Of a stretch of 64,000 bases of DNA, positions 20,673 through 29,359 are shown one piece after another. Origin of the DNA: CAMLHP01 sp035759745 (lineage in GTDB: Bacteria > Gemmatimonadota > Gemmatimonadetes > Gemmatimonadales > GWC2-71-9); the NCBI GenBank assembly GCA_035759745.1, contig DASTUF010000044.1, positions 1 through 64,000 of the forward strand, given 5' to 3'. Position numbers and translations under genes: made by a program. Below the pieces are notes generated by a model. That model searched no databases, had not been told where the DNA came from, and saw nothing but the letters and a program-made list of their open reading frames with translations. Each line of letters starts with the position of its first letter. Position 1 is the stretch's first letter.

Positions 20673-21239
20673 TTACGCGACGACTGCCGTCTCCCCGCCG
20701 AGGGCGCGGAGCGCGTCCTCGCCGTAGAACAGCCGGATGTACTTGGCCTGGATCGGCGTCAGCCGGCGGACCGCCCACGCGAGGTGCACGAAGTGGGGTT
20801 CCATCGGCGGGTGCATGGGGAACATCCCGCACTCCGATGGCAGCCGGTTGCCCTTGCGGGTGTTGCAGCTGCTGCACGCGGTGACGACGTTGGCCCAGTC
20901 GTTCCCGCCACCCCGCGACAGCGGCACCATGTGGTCGCGGGTGAGGCACTCCCGGTGCCGCAGGTCGTGGGCGGTGCGGTGGCAGTACTGGCAGCGGTAG
21001 TCGTCGCGGGCGAAGAGGAACGTGTTGGTGACCTGGCGACGGAACCGGCGGGGAACGTGGACGAACTTGACGAGGCGGATGATGGCGGGTCTCGGATACA
21101 CCGAGCGCGCACTTCGCACGAGGTCGCCCTCGTGAGACTCGACGATCTCTGCCTTTCCTTCGATGACCAGCCGTAGCGCCCGACGCATGGGCACCATGGT
21201 CAGTGGTTCGAAGGAGGCATTGAGCGCGAGACAGCGCAC
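20673..21239 (-). CDS. HNH endonuclease family protein
   Basis: 188 residues from a GTG at 21239, which has GGAG seven bases upstream. The N-terminus reads (M)RCLALNASFEPLTMVPMRRA, as in the common stand-alone HNH family. The HNH domain has the zinc pair CQYC, then LTRDHMVPLSRGGGNDWANVV with the catalytic DH, and the second pair CSSCN. A nuclease is expected; many such proteins are of unknown cellular role and are not mobile. The frame is open upstream to 21413, but that extension lacks family similarity. Confidence 0.85.
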   Translation of the reverse strand: MRCLALNASFEPLTMVPMRRALRLVIEGKAEIVESHEGDLVRSARSVYPRPAIIRLVKFVHVPRRFRRQVTNTFLFARDDYRCQYCHRTAHDLRHRECLTRDHMVPLSRGGGNDWANVVTACSSCNTRKGNRLPSECGMFPMHPPMEPHFVHLAWAVRRLTPIQAKYIRLFYGEDALRALGGETAVVA

Positions 21240-21318
21240 AATTCTTCTCCGGTCCAGGGTCACGTGTGCTTGCCGCGGTCCCTGTACGCTAACAAGACAG
21301 CGACCATGGCAGCAAGCG

Positions 21319-23556
21319 TCATTCAGGCCTGGGTGCGGCCCCCACCGTGTCGGTCTGCTGCAAGGGCTGGGCCCCCGGAGCGCCCTGGGGGAACATCCCG
21401 CCGCCGATACCAAAGGGATTGAGGATCCCCTGGGTGTGGACCGGGCAGTACTGGGTCGGCTCGGTGCCAGGAATGAACGACTCGATCAGGTGCACCTCGG
21501 TGGGGCAGAACGCGGTGGCCAGGAATCCGGTCGTGTTGTCCACTTCCGCGGCCGCGAGGTCGGCCGGCCGGCGCCATGCAGCGGGCGCCTCCCGCCGTGC
21601 ATAGATCTCGTTCATCAGCGTGGTCCACGCCGGCGCGGCCAGGCGCCCGCCCTGCGCGTTGTTCATGATGCGTGTGGGCTGGTCGAATCCCATCCACACC
21701 CCCGTCACCAGGTCGGGAGTGAAGCCGATGAACCACACATCGTTGTAGTCGTTGGTGGTACCGGTCTTGCCGCCGGCCGGAAAGCGGATGCGCGACCCGA
21801 CCGAGCCTGCCGCGGTTCCCCGCCGCACCACGTCCCGCAGCACATCGACCATCAGCCACGCCTGCTCCCGGCTCATCACCGGCTCCAGCCGGGGCCGGGG
21901 CTGCCAGACGATCGTGCCCTCGCGGTCCTCCACCCGTTCGATGAAGTACGGCACCGCGCGATCTCCCATGTTGGAGAACGCGGTGTAGGCCGCAACCATC
22001 TCCAGCGGCACCACGTCGGCGGATCCGATGCTGATCGCCGGCACCGGCAGGATCCGGGCGGTGATACCGTAGCGCCGGGCCTCGCCGACCACGTTATCGA
22101 GACCAATCTCCATGCCCAGCTTGACCGCCGGGATGTTGCGCGACTGATAGAGGTGATAGCGCAGCGTATGGGGACCGCTGAACTCGAGGTCGTAGTTCTG
22201 CGGGGTCCAGAGATCCTGGCCCGGCACCTGGAGGCTGAACGGTTCGTCCACCACCACGTGCGAGAGCGGAATCCCCGAGCGGAGCGCCGCTGAATACACG
22301 AACGGCTTGAAGGTCGAGCCCGGCTGGCGCTGAGCCTGGGTGGCGCGGTTCCACTTGCTGTCCCCGAAGTCGCGGCCACCCACCAGCGCCCGCACCGCAC
22401 CGGTGCCCGCCTCGACCGTCACCAGCATCCCCTGCAGATACGGCGAGTTGGGGGCGTTGTCGTCACCCCCGTCGGCCCCCTGGCCCTGTTCCTCGAGGTA
22501 CTCGGCGTATGTGATATGCCGGAACCCGGGCATCGCCTCCACCGCCCGCAGCTGCTCCTCCATTGCCCGTTCGGCCGCGAGCTGCACGTCGAGGTCGAGA
22601 GTGGTGTAGACCCGGTATCCCTCGCGGTAGAGGTCGGCGCCGAACCGCGCCTGGAGAATCTGCCGCACGTGCTCCACGAAGTACTGCGCGTCACCCGAGA
22701 AGTCGGACTGGGTGGAGAGCGTCAGCGGGTAGGCCTTCCACCGCTCCGCTTCTTCCGCGGTGATGCGGCCGTTGTCCTCCATCAGGCTTATGACGAGGTT
22801 GCGCCGCTGGATGCTGTTGCTGGGATGCCGCCGCGGGTTGTAGCGCTCCGGTGCCTTCGGAATGGCGGCGAGCGTCGCCGCTTCCGCGACATTGAGCTCG
22901 CGCACCGACTTGCCGAAGTAGCGCTGGGAGGCGGCCTCCACCCCGTACGCGCGATTGCCCAGGTTGATCTGGTTGAGGTAGAGCTCGAGGATCTTGTCCT
23001 TCGGATACAGCCGCTCGATCTCCATCGCCACCTTCGCCTCGCGGATCTTGCGGCTCAGCGAGATGTCGCGCCGGTCGATGGCGTCGGAGAAGATGTTGCC
23101 GGCCAGCTGCATGGTGATGGTGGATGCTCCGCCGGCGATCTCGCGCTCGACGATCATGTCCTTGATCGCGCCGAAGACCCGGATCCAGTCCACCCCGCCG
23201 TGGGAATAGAAGCGCTTGTCCTCGGTGCTGATGAACGCGGCGAGCACCGCGGGAGAGATCTCGGAGATCGGCACCACCGTGCGGCGCTCGAGCCCCAGGT
23301 CGCTGATGAGCCGGCCGTCCGCGGCGTACACCTTGGCGGCCTGCACCGGGTCGTAGCTGTCGAGGTTCTCCACCGAGGGGCAGGCGTCGCCCATGCACAC
23401 CGTCAGCCAGGCGGCGAGCACCACAGCAATGCCCAGTACGAAGAGCCCGCCAAGCCCCAGCGCGAGGGCGCGCCTCACCCGAGGCGTGAACCATCGCCGT
23501 TTCGGGTGGCGTGCTGGGGTGGGCGAACCGGAAGCGGAGTCGACCGGAGGGACCAT
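21319..23556 (-). CDS. Class A penicillin-binding protein (peptidoglycan glycosyltransferase/transpeptidase)
   Basis: 745 residues, PBP1A type. A proline/basic cytoplasmic tail is followed by one membrane anchor (about 30-52). The GT51 glycosyltransferase domain has catalytic Glu112 in STEDKRFYSHGG and the second motif GGASTITMQLAGN. The transpeptidase domain has the nucleophile in QPGSTFKPF, SRN and KTGTTNDYND. It polymerises and cross-links peptidoglycan in the periplasm. The C-terminal tail is proline/glycine rich (GIGGGMFPQGAPG). The stop lies 79 bp before the HNH gene's start. Confidence 0.93.
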   Translation of the reverse strand: MVPPVDSASGSPTPARHPKRRWFTPRVRRALALGLGGLFVLGIAVVLAAWLTVCMGDACPSVENLDSYDPVQAAKVYAADGRLISDLGLERRTVVPISEISPAVLAAFISTEDKRFYSHGGVDWIRVFGAIKDMIVEREIAGGASTITMQLAGNIFSDAIDRRDISLSRKIREAKVAMEIERLYPKDKILELYLNQINLGNRAYGVEAASQRYFGKSVRELNVAEAATLAAIPKAPERYNPRRHPSNSIQRRNLVISLMEDNGRITAEEAERWKAYPLTLSTQSDFSGDAQYFVEHVRQILQARFGADLYREGYRVYTTLDLDVQLAAERAMEEQLRAVEAMPGFRHITYAEYLEEQGQGADGGDDNAPNSPYLQGMLVTVEAGTGAVRALVGGRDFGDSKWNRATQAQRQPGSTFKPFVYSAALRSGIPLSHVVVDEPFSLQVPGQDLWTPQNYDLEFSGPHTLRYHLYQSRNIPAVKLGMEIGLDNVVGEARRYGITARILPVPAISIGSADVVPLEMVAAYTAFSNMGDRAVPYFIERVEDREGTIVWQPRPRLEPVMSREQAWLMVDVLRDVVRRGTAAGSVGSRIRFPAGGKTGTTNDYNDVWFIGFTPDLVTGVWMGFDQPTRIMNNAQGGRLAAPAWTTLMNEIYARREAPAAWRRPADLAAAEVDNTTGFLATAFCPTEVHLIESFIPGTEPTQYCPVHTQGILNPFGIGGGMFPQGAPGAQPLQQTDTVGAAPRPE

Positions 23557-23614
23557 GGGTGGAAGCTAGCGGGCCGCTTGCCGCCTCACCAGCGCGCCCC
23601 TACTCTTGGCCCTC

Positions 23615-24868
23615 ATGTCCGGTTACTTCGAGCAGCTCTCCCGCCGCGGGCTGGTGCAGGATGCCACTCCCGGCGCCGCCGAGCGCCTGAATGCGGGCCC
23701 GGTCACGGCCTACATTGGCTTCGACCCTACCGCGTCCTCGCTCCATGTAGGCAACCTGGTGCCGGTCATGTGCCTGGCGTGGCTCCAGCGCAGTGGCGGT
23801 ACCCCCATCGCCCTGGTCGGCGGGGGTACGGGCCTCGTGGGCGACCCTAGCGGCAAGCGATCCGAGCGCCCGATGCTCACGGCCGAGGAGGTCGCCGCCA
23901 ACGCGGCGGCGCTGGCCACCCAGCTGGGCCGTTTCCTCAGCTTCGAGGGTGCCAACGCCGCGCGCATGGTCAACAACGCCGACTGGCTGGCGCGGCTGCC
24001 GCTGATGGAGTTCCTGCGCGAAACCGGCAAGCACTTCACCGTCAATTACATGCTGCAGAAGGAGTCGGTAAAGAGCCGGATGGAGACGGGGATCTCCTTC
24101 ACCGAGTTCAGCTACATGCTGGTCCAGGCCTACGACTACTGGCACCTCTTCACGTCCGCCGGCGTCGAGCTGCAGATGGGCGGGAGCGACCAGTGGGGCA
24201 ATATCACCGCCGGTGTCGAACTGATCGCCCGAAAGGAACAGAGGCAGGCGCACGCGGTGGTCGCGCCCTTGCTGGTTACCGCGTCGGGCCACAAGTTCGG
24301 AAAGAGCGAGGCAGGCAATGTCTGGCTTGACCCCGCCCGTACCAGCCCGTACCAGTTCTATCAGTTCTGGCTCAATGCGGAGGATCAGGACGCCGAGCGG
24401 TGGCTCCGGATCTTCACTTTCCTGCCCGAGGAGCAGATAGCCGTCGCGCTGGCGGAGCATGCTCACGATCCCGGCAAGCGCGCCGCCCAGCGGACCCTGG
24501 CCTGGGAAGTCACCGCGCTGGTGCACGGAGAGGAAGAGGCCGACCGCGCCGCCCGAACCAGCATCGCGGTGTTTGGCAGGGCCGACGTCGAGTCCGATTA
24601 CGCCGAGCTGGCCGGCACCATGCCCAACGCCAGGCTGTCGCGCGAGGAGCTCGAGAGCGGGCCCGCGCTGGTGGATGTGCTGGTCCACGCCGGGCTCGCG
24701 TCCTCCAAGAGTGAGGCCCGGCGCGGTCTCCAGGGCCGTGGCTTCTCGATCAATGACGAGCAGGAAGGTGACGTCGCCCGCCGCTTGTCGGCCGCGGACC
24801 TGCGTCAGGGTCGCTTCGTGCTGCTGCGGAAAGGGAAGAAGAATTACGTGATGCTGGTAGTGGACTGA
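23615..24868 (+). CDS. tyrS: Tyrosyl-tRNA synthetase
   Basis: 417 residues, class I aminoacyl-tRNA synthetase that charges tRNA-Tyr. The HIGH-type motif is SLHVGN (about residue 45), tyrosine binding includes YDYWHLF and GGSDQWGNI, and the KMSKS-type loop is KFGKS. The C-terminal S4 RNA-binding domain begins near LVDVLVHAGLASSKSEARRG. ATG 23615 is used; a TTG nine bases upstream is possible. It is divergent from the PBP gene with 58 bp between starts. Confidence 0.95.
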   Translation: MSGYFEQLSRRGLVQDATPGAAERLNAGPVTAYIGFDPTASSLHVGNLVPVMCLAWLQRSGGTPIALVGGGTGLVGDPSGKRSERPMLTAEEVAANAAALATQLGRFLSFEGANAARMVNNADWLARLPLMEFLRETGKHFTVNYMLQKESVKSRMETGISFTEFSYMLVQAYDYWHLFTSAGVELQMGGSDQWGNITAGVELIARKEQRQAHAVVAPLLVTASGHKFGKSEAGNVWLDPARTSPYQFYQFWLNAEDQDAERWLRIFTFLPEEQIAVALAEHAHDPGKRAAQRTLAWEVTALVHGEEEADRAARTSIAVFGRADVESDYAELAGTMPNARLSREELESGPALVDVLVHAGLASSKSEARRGLQGRGFSINDEQEGDVARRLSAADLRQGRFVLLRKGKKNYVMLVVD

Positions 24869-24918
24869 GCGGGAGCTGCGCCCAGCGGGGACTCCGCCCA
24901 GCGGGAAAGCGGGAGGTC

Positions 24919-27117
24919 ATGCGCATAATCCCAAGCGTCCTCGTACCGATGCTGATCGCCGCCGCGTTGGCAGCGACGGCGCGGAGCGCGGTGGCACAAG
25001 GCCCTGCAATCGACGCGCGCACTGCTTACGCCGCACTGCTTCATTCCCACTACCAGGTGGGCAGCGAGCCCGGTAGTCCCGAGGCCCGCTTCGACCGGGC
25101 GATGGCCCGGCTGGAACTCCATCGCCAGGGAGCCTTCTCGCGGCCGGGCGTGGGTGGAATGATCTCGGGCGAGGCGTACTACGCCGGGTTCGTTCGCGAT
25201 CTCGAGGGTGTGTTCGCGCTGGACAGCATGTTCCAGCCGGCGCTGGAGTTCCTTCCCGAGTTTCTTGCCCATCAGGGCGACCGCGAACAGTCACCCATCC
25301 TGCTCGCCGCGCTGGCGCGCTATGCCCGCGATTCGGCGGCCCCACCCATTACCCACCTGGTGCTGGGCCGTGGTTACCGCACCGCGGGTAGCTACGACAG
25401 CGCACTCTCCGCCTTCATAGCCTATGAGGAGGCAGGAGGGGACCCGGGTGTGGCCCGGCTCGAGGCCGCGCGCACGCTCGCGGGCCTGGGCCGGCTGGAC
25501 GGGGCGGCCGAGATGTACCTCGACGGGGCCTCCCAGCCGGGCGAGCCCACCCGGCTCTTCTACCGCAACGACCTCAAGTGGGTGGCCAGTGACGAAGAGC
25601 TGGCGCCCTTCGACTCGGTGCCGGCCGAGCGGCGCGCCGACTGGATCAAGCGGTTCTTCCAGCTGCGCGACGCCGAAGCCATTCGCCTTCCCGGCGAGCG
25701 ACTGCGGGAGCACCTCCGCCGGTGGGACTACGTGCATCACCACTTCCGGGTGCCCAATCCCGGGCGATGGTCCCAGTTCGTGCAGGTATACGGCCGGGAG
25801 ATCGCGCCCTGCATGCGCGGGCTGCCCGACGAACTGAACCTCCGGACTCTTGCCTTTGATCCGTCACGCCGCCATGACGCCCGCGAGGAGGAAGCGGTGC
25901 TGGACCACCGGGCAGTGATCTACATGCGCCACGGGCGGCCCAGCGCGGTGATGGTGCTCAACGGTGTGGCGTCGGACTCCCTGGACGTGCTGATGACGGA
26001 GCCGGGGCTGGCGTCTGATTCGGCGAGGATCGACAGGCTCCTCGGAGCGGACGTGGCGAACTCGGTCTGGGTCTACTGGTTCAGCGGCCGCCCCAGAACA
26101 TTCAGCTTCGGTGCCAGCATCCCCAATAGCCGGTGGGGCGGCAAGGTGCTGTCGCTGAGCAATCCCCCCGTCGCAGTGTTGCGATCGCTGGCTCAACTCG
26201 ACCCGCTCTATGGGCGGGCCGCGCGGATGGCGGTGTCGCGCGCCGCCATGCCTTGGCGCCCGGCAGTGCCGACCGCGTGCATGCCCACCTTCTCCCGGCT
26301 CGCGATCCAGGTGGAGGAAGACGCGGTCGAAGGCGCTCACAGCGACAGCTACACCCTGACCTTCGAGTCATCGCTGGGCGCGGTGCTCCAGGCCGGAGCG
26401 GTCGGCGATCCTGCCAAGGGTACGGGGCGCCTGCTGCTGGTGTTCGCGGTGCCCACCGGGCGACTCACGGCCCGGCAGGCCGATGACGGCAAGCGTTACG
26501 ACCTCAGACTTCGGTTGACGGCAGTGAGTGATTCAGGTGAAGTGGTGCTGGCGCTCGATACGCTGCGCACCCTGGTCGCACCGGTGGCTCCGATCGAAGG
26601 CCAGTTCGTCACCTGGCTGATGGAGCTTCCGATGCCGGCCGGCACCTACGACATCCGCGCTGCACTGATGACGCCCGATGCGGCGGCCGGCGGGTTCCGG
26701 GAATGGGAGGGCGTTCGTTTCGGAACCACCGCCAGTGCCCCCGGGCTGAGCGACATGATCCTGGCGCGCGAGAGCAGCGGACTCACCTGGCAGAACGGCG
26801 GCGACCGGGTGGAACTCAACCCGCTGGATGCCTACGACGAGGGCGGCAATGCACTGGTGTACTACGAGGGCTTCAACCTGGTACCGGGCCGCCGCTATCG
26901 GACGACACTCACGCTCGCACCCAGCGATGGCGACGACGATGACGGCGTGACGCTGCGCTTCACCGAAACCGCCGCTGGCACGTCGCAGCATTTCCGGCGC
27001 GGAATCGGTCTGCAGCAGCTCGACGACGGCCCCCATCGGCTGACGGTGACGTTGACTGACCTGAATTCGGGAGCAGAGGCTCGGCGAACGCGAGAAATTC
27101 GCATTATCGAGAAGTAG
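24919..27117 (+). CDS. Exported GWxTD-domain-like protein
   Basis: 732 residues. Signal peptide of about 26 residues (MLIAAALAATARSAVAQ). A helical repeat region (residues about 50-210) of TPR-like character follows: LVLGRGYRTAGSYDSALSAF and LEAARTLAGLGRLDGAAEMY. Then comes a segment reading LKWVASDEELAPFDSVP with RADWIKRFFQLRD, which resembles the GWxTD domain abundant in Gemmatimonadota and Acidobacteriota (recalled, not searched). The C-terminal third is beta-rich. Function unknown; probably periplasmic or outer-membrane associated. It starts 50 bp after tyrS and ends at a strong hairpin. Confidence 0.7.
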   Translation: MRIIPSVLVPMLIAAALAATARSAVAQGPAIDARTAYAALLHSHYQVGSEPGSPEARFDRAMARLELHRQGAFSRPGVGGMISGEAYYAGFVRDLEGVFALDSMFQPALEFLPEFLAHQGDREQSPILLAALARYARDSAAPPITHLVLGRGYRTAGSYDSALSAFIAYEEAGGDPGVARLEAARTLAGLGRLDGAAEMYLDGASQPGEPTRLFYRNDLKWVASDEELAPFDSVPAERRADWIKRFFQLRDAEAIRLPGERLREHLRRWDYVHHHFRVPNPGRWSQFVQVYGREIAPCMRGLPDELNLRTLAFDPSRRHDAREEEAVLDHRAVIYMRHGRPSAVMVLNGVASDSLDVLMTEPGLASDSARIDRLLGADVANSVWVYWFSGRPRTFSFGASIPNSRWGGKVLSLSNPPVAVLRSLAQLDPLYGRAARMAVSRAAMPWRPAVPTACMPTFSRLAIQVEEDAVEGAHSDSYTLTFESSLGAVLQAGAVGDPAKGTGRLLLVFAVPTGRLTARQADDGKRYDLRLRLTAVSDSGEVVLALDTLRTLVAPVAPIEGQFVTWLMELPMPAGTYDIRAALMTPDAAAGGFREWEGVRFGTTASAPGLSDMILARESSGLTWQNGGDRVELNPLDAYDEGGNALVYYEGFNLVPGRRYRTTLTLAPSDGDDDDGVTLRFTETAAGTSQHFRRGIGLQQLDDGPHRLTVTLTDLNSGAEARRTREIRIIEK

Positions 27118-27129
27118 TCACCGTACTCG

Positions 27130-27196
27130 CAGACGATCAGGGCGCTCCCCTCCGGCAGATACGTGACCTGCCTGCGGGGAGCGCCCTGACCGTCTG
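27130..27196 (+). terminator. Large hairpin terminator after the GWxTD-like gene
   Basis: A 21-bp stem with one mismatch pairs 27130-27150 (CAGACGATCAGGGCGCTCCC...) with 27176-27196, closing a 25-nt loop. It starts 12 bp after the gene's stop. No long U-run follows on the plus strand (GCTTCC), so it may work as a processing or bidirectional structure facing the convergent patatin gene. Confidence 0.65.
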
Positions 27197-27298
27197 GCTT
27201 CCAAGGTCTGATGCCCCGGAGCGCCGGGTCGGGAGCGATGTCGCCGAAGGCGACACGTGCCGAGCAGCGGCTATTAGCCGCGTGCCCAAGCCAGGCTC

Positions 27299-27323
27299 GG
27301 GCCCCTTCGCTTCGCTCAGGGTG
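27299..27323. repeat. TGAGCGAAGCGAAGG-type dispersed repeat at the patatin stop codon
   Basis: On the minus strand this reads GTCACCCTGAGCGAAGCGAAG followed by GGGC. The TGA inside it is the stop codon of the patatin-ferredoxin gene (27316-27318). As I recall, the same string is scattered in many environmental bacterial genomes, so it is likely a dispersed repeat rather than gene sequence. The rest of 27197-27298 has no gene. Confidence 0.55.
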
Positions 27324-28389
27324 ACGACTGCCCTACCGCCTCGACTTTTATCGCCGCCGTCGGACAATCGCTCACATAGGGCGCTGACACCGGGCCCCAC
27401 TCGTGCGACTCCTGGACCACCACCGCCTTGTCGCCTTCCATCCGGAACACCGCCGGCGCGCGGGTGGCGCAGAGGCGGCAGCCGATGCAGAGCTCCTGGT
27501 CCACCCGCACGGTGACATTGCGACGCGGGTGGAGCCCGCCGCCGAGTTGGTCCAGCGGCGTCGTGAGCGAGTCCAGGGCCTCGAGCGTGGCCCGATGGCC
27601 CTCGGCCACGAGCGATGCAGTCCGGTTGAACGCGAACATAGGTACACTGGAAACCCTGGGCTCGATCAGCAGCAGCGGCGGGCCGTGCCAGCCCCGGAGA
27701 TTGCCCTCGATCTGCGACTGCATCACTATCTCGAGACCCCGGGTGTACGTGGCGGCGAAGCCGGTAGTCTCAGCCTCGGTCCGGACCGTCCCCATGGCGG
27801 TGAGATTCACGGCTATGACCGGATCGGGACTGAGGACACCGGCCAACCGGACCGCCAGGTTCTCGATCACCGCGCCGTCCACGTAGGTGCGATCCCCGAT
27901 GGTCCTGGGCGGGAACATCCCCGGCAGGGCGCACGAGGCATAGACGGCATCGCGGACCCGGGCATCGCGACGCCCGACCATGCCCCAGAACACCTGGCGC
28001 CCGGCGTGCAGGTCTACCGTGTTCACCAGCAGCGGCCGCCAGAGGTCGTCGAAGCGGACATCGCCGATGAGGCTGGTGATCAGTTCATCGAGCGGTTCGC
28101 GCCGGTAGATCGCCGGGCTGTTCATCCGCCGCAGCGCCATGTCCACATGCGCCACCTGGAACACGTGCTTCCGGCGGACCAGTCGCGCGCGGGCTTCCAT
28201 CTCGCGAATCGGCATCCCGCTGGCCCATGCGCCCGCGATCAGCGCGCCCATGCTGGTGCCGATGCTGAGCGCCACCGACACACCGCGTTCCTCCAGCGCG
28301 CGAAAGACCCCGATGTGGGCCAGGCCCTTGAGCCCGCCACCGCCGAGAACCAGCGTGACGCGCAGCCCGCTTGTGGTATGTGAGGACAT
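27316..28389 (-). CDS. Patatin-like phospholipase fused to a C-terminal single-cluster ferredoxin domain
   Basis: 357 residues. Residues about 10-250 are a patatin domain: oxyanion GGGG at 16-19 with GLAHIGVF, nucleophile Ser46 in GTSMG, and catalytic Asp171 in DGA. The family hydrolyses lipid acyl esters. Residues about 293-350 are a ferredoxin-like module with Cys301, Cys304, Cys307 (CIGCRLC) and Cys342 (DCPTAAI), the full set for one [4Fe-4S] cluster. The fusion is unusual; an electron-transfer or redox-sensing role for a lipase is not established. No signal peptide. Divergent from the ABC permease gene with only 19 bp between starts. Confidence 0.85.
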   Translation of the reverse strand: MSSHTTSGLRVTLVLGGGGLKGLAHIGVFRALEERGVSVALSIGTSMGALIAGAWASGMPIREMEARARLVRRKHVFQVAHVDMALRRMNSPAIYRREPLDELITSLIGDVRFDDLWRPLLVNTVDLHAGRQVFWGMVGRRDARVRDAVYASCALPGMFPPRTIGDRTYVDGAVIENLAVRLAGVLSPDPVIAVNLTAMGTVRTEAETTGFAATYTRGLEIVMQSQIEGNLRGWHGPPLLLIEPRVSSVPMFAFNRTASLVAEGHRATLEALDSLTTPLDQLGGGLHPRRNVTVRVDQELCIGCRLCATRAPAVFRMEGDKAVVVQESHEWGPVSAPYVSDCPTAAIKVEAVGQSSP

Positions 28390-28408
28390 GCGGGTAAGCT
28401 AATCCGGA

Positions 28409-29251
28409 ATGGCCTCCCCGCTCGCGTCCCGGCTTGCCCGCGATCGCTTCTTTCAGTTCGGCCTCGCGCTCGTGGCCGTGGTCGTGCTGGCAGCGCTGCT
28501 CGCGCCCTGGCTGGCACCGCATGACCCGTACACCGGCGACCTCGCGAATGCCTATCTGACGAGCCCGGATGGCACCTATCCGCTGGGCACCGACACCCAG
28601 GGAAGAGACGTGCTGAGCCGGGTGCTCTACGGCGCACGCATTTCCGTCGCGGTCGGCCTCATCAGCCAGACGGTCGCGGTGCTGCTGGGCGTGACGCTTG
28701 GGCTGGTCGCGGGTTACTACGGACGCTGGGTGGACACGCTGGTGATGCGGCTGGCCGACATCACGCTCGCGTTTCCCACGCTGCTGCTGCTGATCGCGGT
28801 GGCAGCCGCGGTGAAGCCGTCGCTCCCGGTGATCTTCCTGGTGATCGGCGCGGTGGGCTGGGCCGCGATGGCGCGCATCGTCCGCAGCCAGGTGCTGGCG
28901 CTCAAGCACACCGAGTTCGTCACCGCCGCCGAAGCGCTGGGCGCGCGCGGCACCCGGATCCTCACCCGGCACCTCCTGCCCAACGTGCGGGCCCAGGTGA
29001 TCATCGCCGCGACGCTCGGCATCGGCAGCGCCATCATGGCCGAGGCGGCGCTCTCGTTTGTCGGCCTCGGCGCCCAGCCGCCGACTCCCAGCTGGGGCGC
29101 CATGGTGGCCGACGGCCGGGACCTCCTCCGCACCGCGCCGTGGGTGTCGTTCGCACCCGGCATCGCGATCGGGCTGGCAGTGCTGGGATTCAATGTGGTG
29201 GGCGAGGTGTTGAGAGAGGTGTATGACCCGCGACTGCGGGAGAGAGACTGA
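28409..29251 (+). CDS. Peptide/nickel-type ABC transporter permease, DppC/OppC-like (orphan)
   Basis: 280 residues with about six membrane spans. The periplasmic insertion after helix 1 (APHDPYTGDL...PLGTDTQGRDVLSRVLYGAR) is the hallmark of DppC-type permeases. The EAA loop for ATPase contact is AAEALGARGTRILTRHLLPN. The usual operon partners (DppA binding protein, DppB, DppD/F ATPases) are absent nearby, so partners must be encoded elsewhere. It ends directly at an AGTGGGA inverted repeat. Confidence 0.88.
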   Translation: MASPLASRLARDRFFQFGLALVAVVVLAALLAPWLAPHDPYTGDLANAYLTSPDGTYPLGTDTQGRDVLSRVLYGARISVAVGLISQTVAVLLGVTLGLVAGYYGRWVDTLVMRLADITLAFPTLLLLIAVAAAVKPSLPVIFLVIGAVGWAAMARIVRSQVLALKHTEFVTAAEALGARGTRILTRHLLPNVRAQVIIAATLGIGSAIMAEAALSFVGLGAQPPTPSWGAMVADGRDLLRTAPWVSFAPGIAIGLAVLGFNVVGEVLREVYDPRLRERD

Positions 29252-29347
29252 AAGTGGGAAGTGGGAAGTGGGGAGTGGGGAGTGGGTTAGATTCCTCCTT
29301 CCACTTTCCACTTTCCACTTTCCACTTCCCACTTCCCACTTCCCACT
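29251..29347. repeat. AGTGGGA micro-repeat inverted array
   Basis: The left arm (29251-29288) has five AGTGGG-type units; the right arm (29298-29347) has seven complementary TCCACTT/TCCCACT units. A long, imperfect foldback forms right after the permease stop. The next gene starts 13 bp beyond it. Same family as 17014-17120. Confidence 0.88.
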
Positions 29348-29359
29348 CTGAGCCACAGC

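Noticed and set aside
27137..27400. Minus-strand frame containing VTLSEAKGPE
   Set aside because: This peptide is just the translation of the dispersed TGAGCGAAGCGAAGG repeat and part of the patatin 3' end in another frame.
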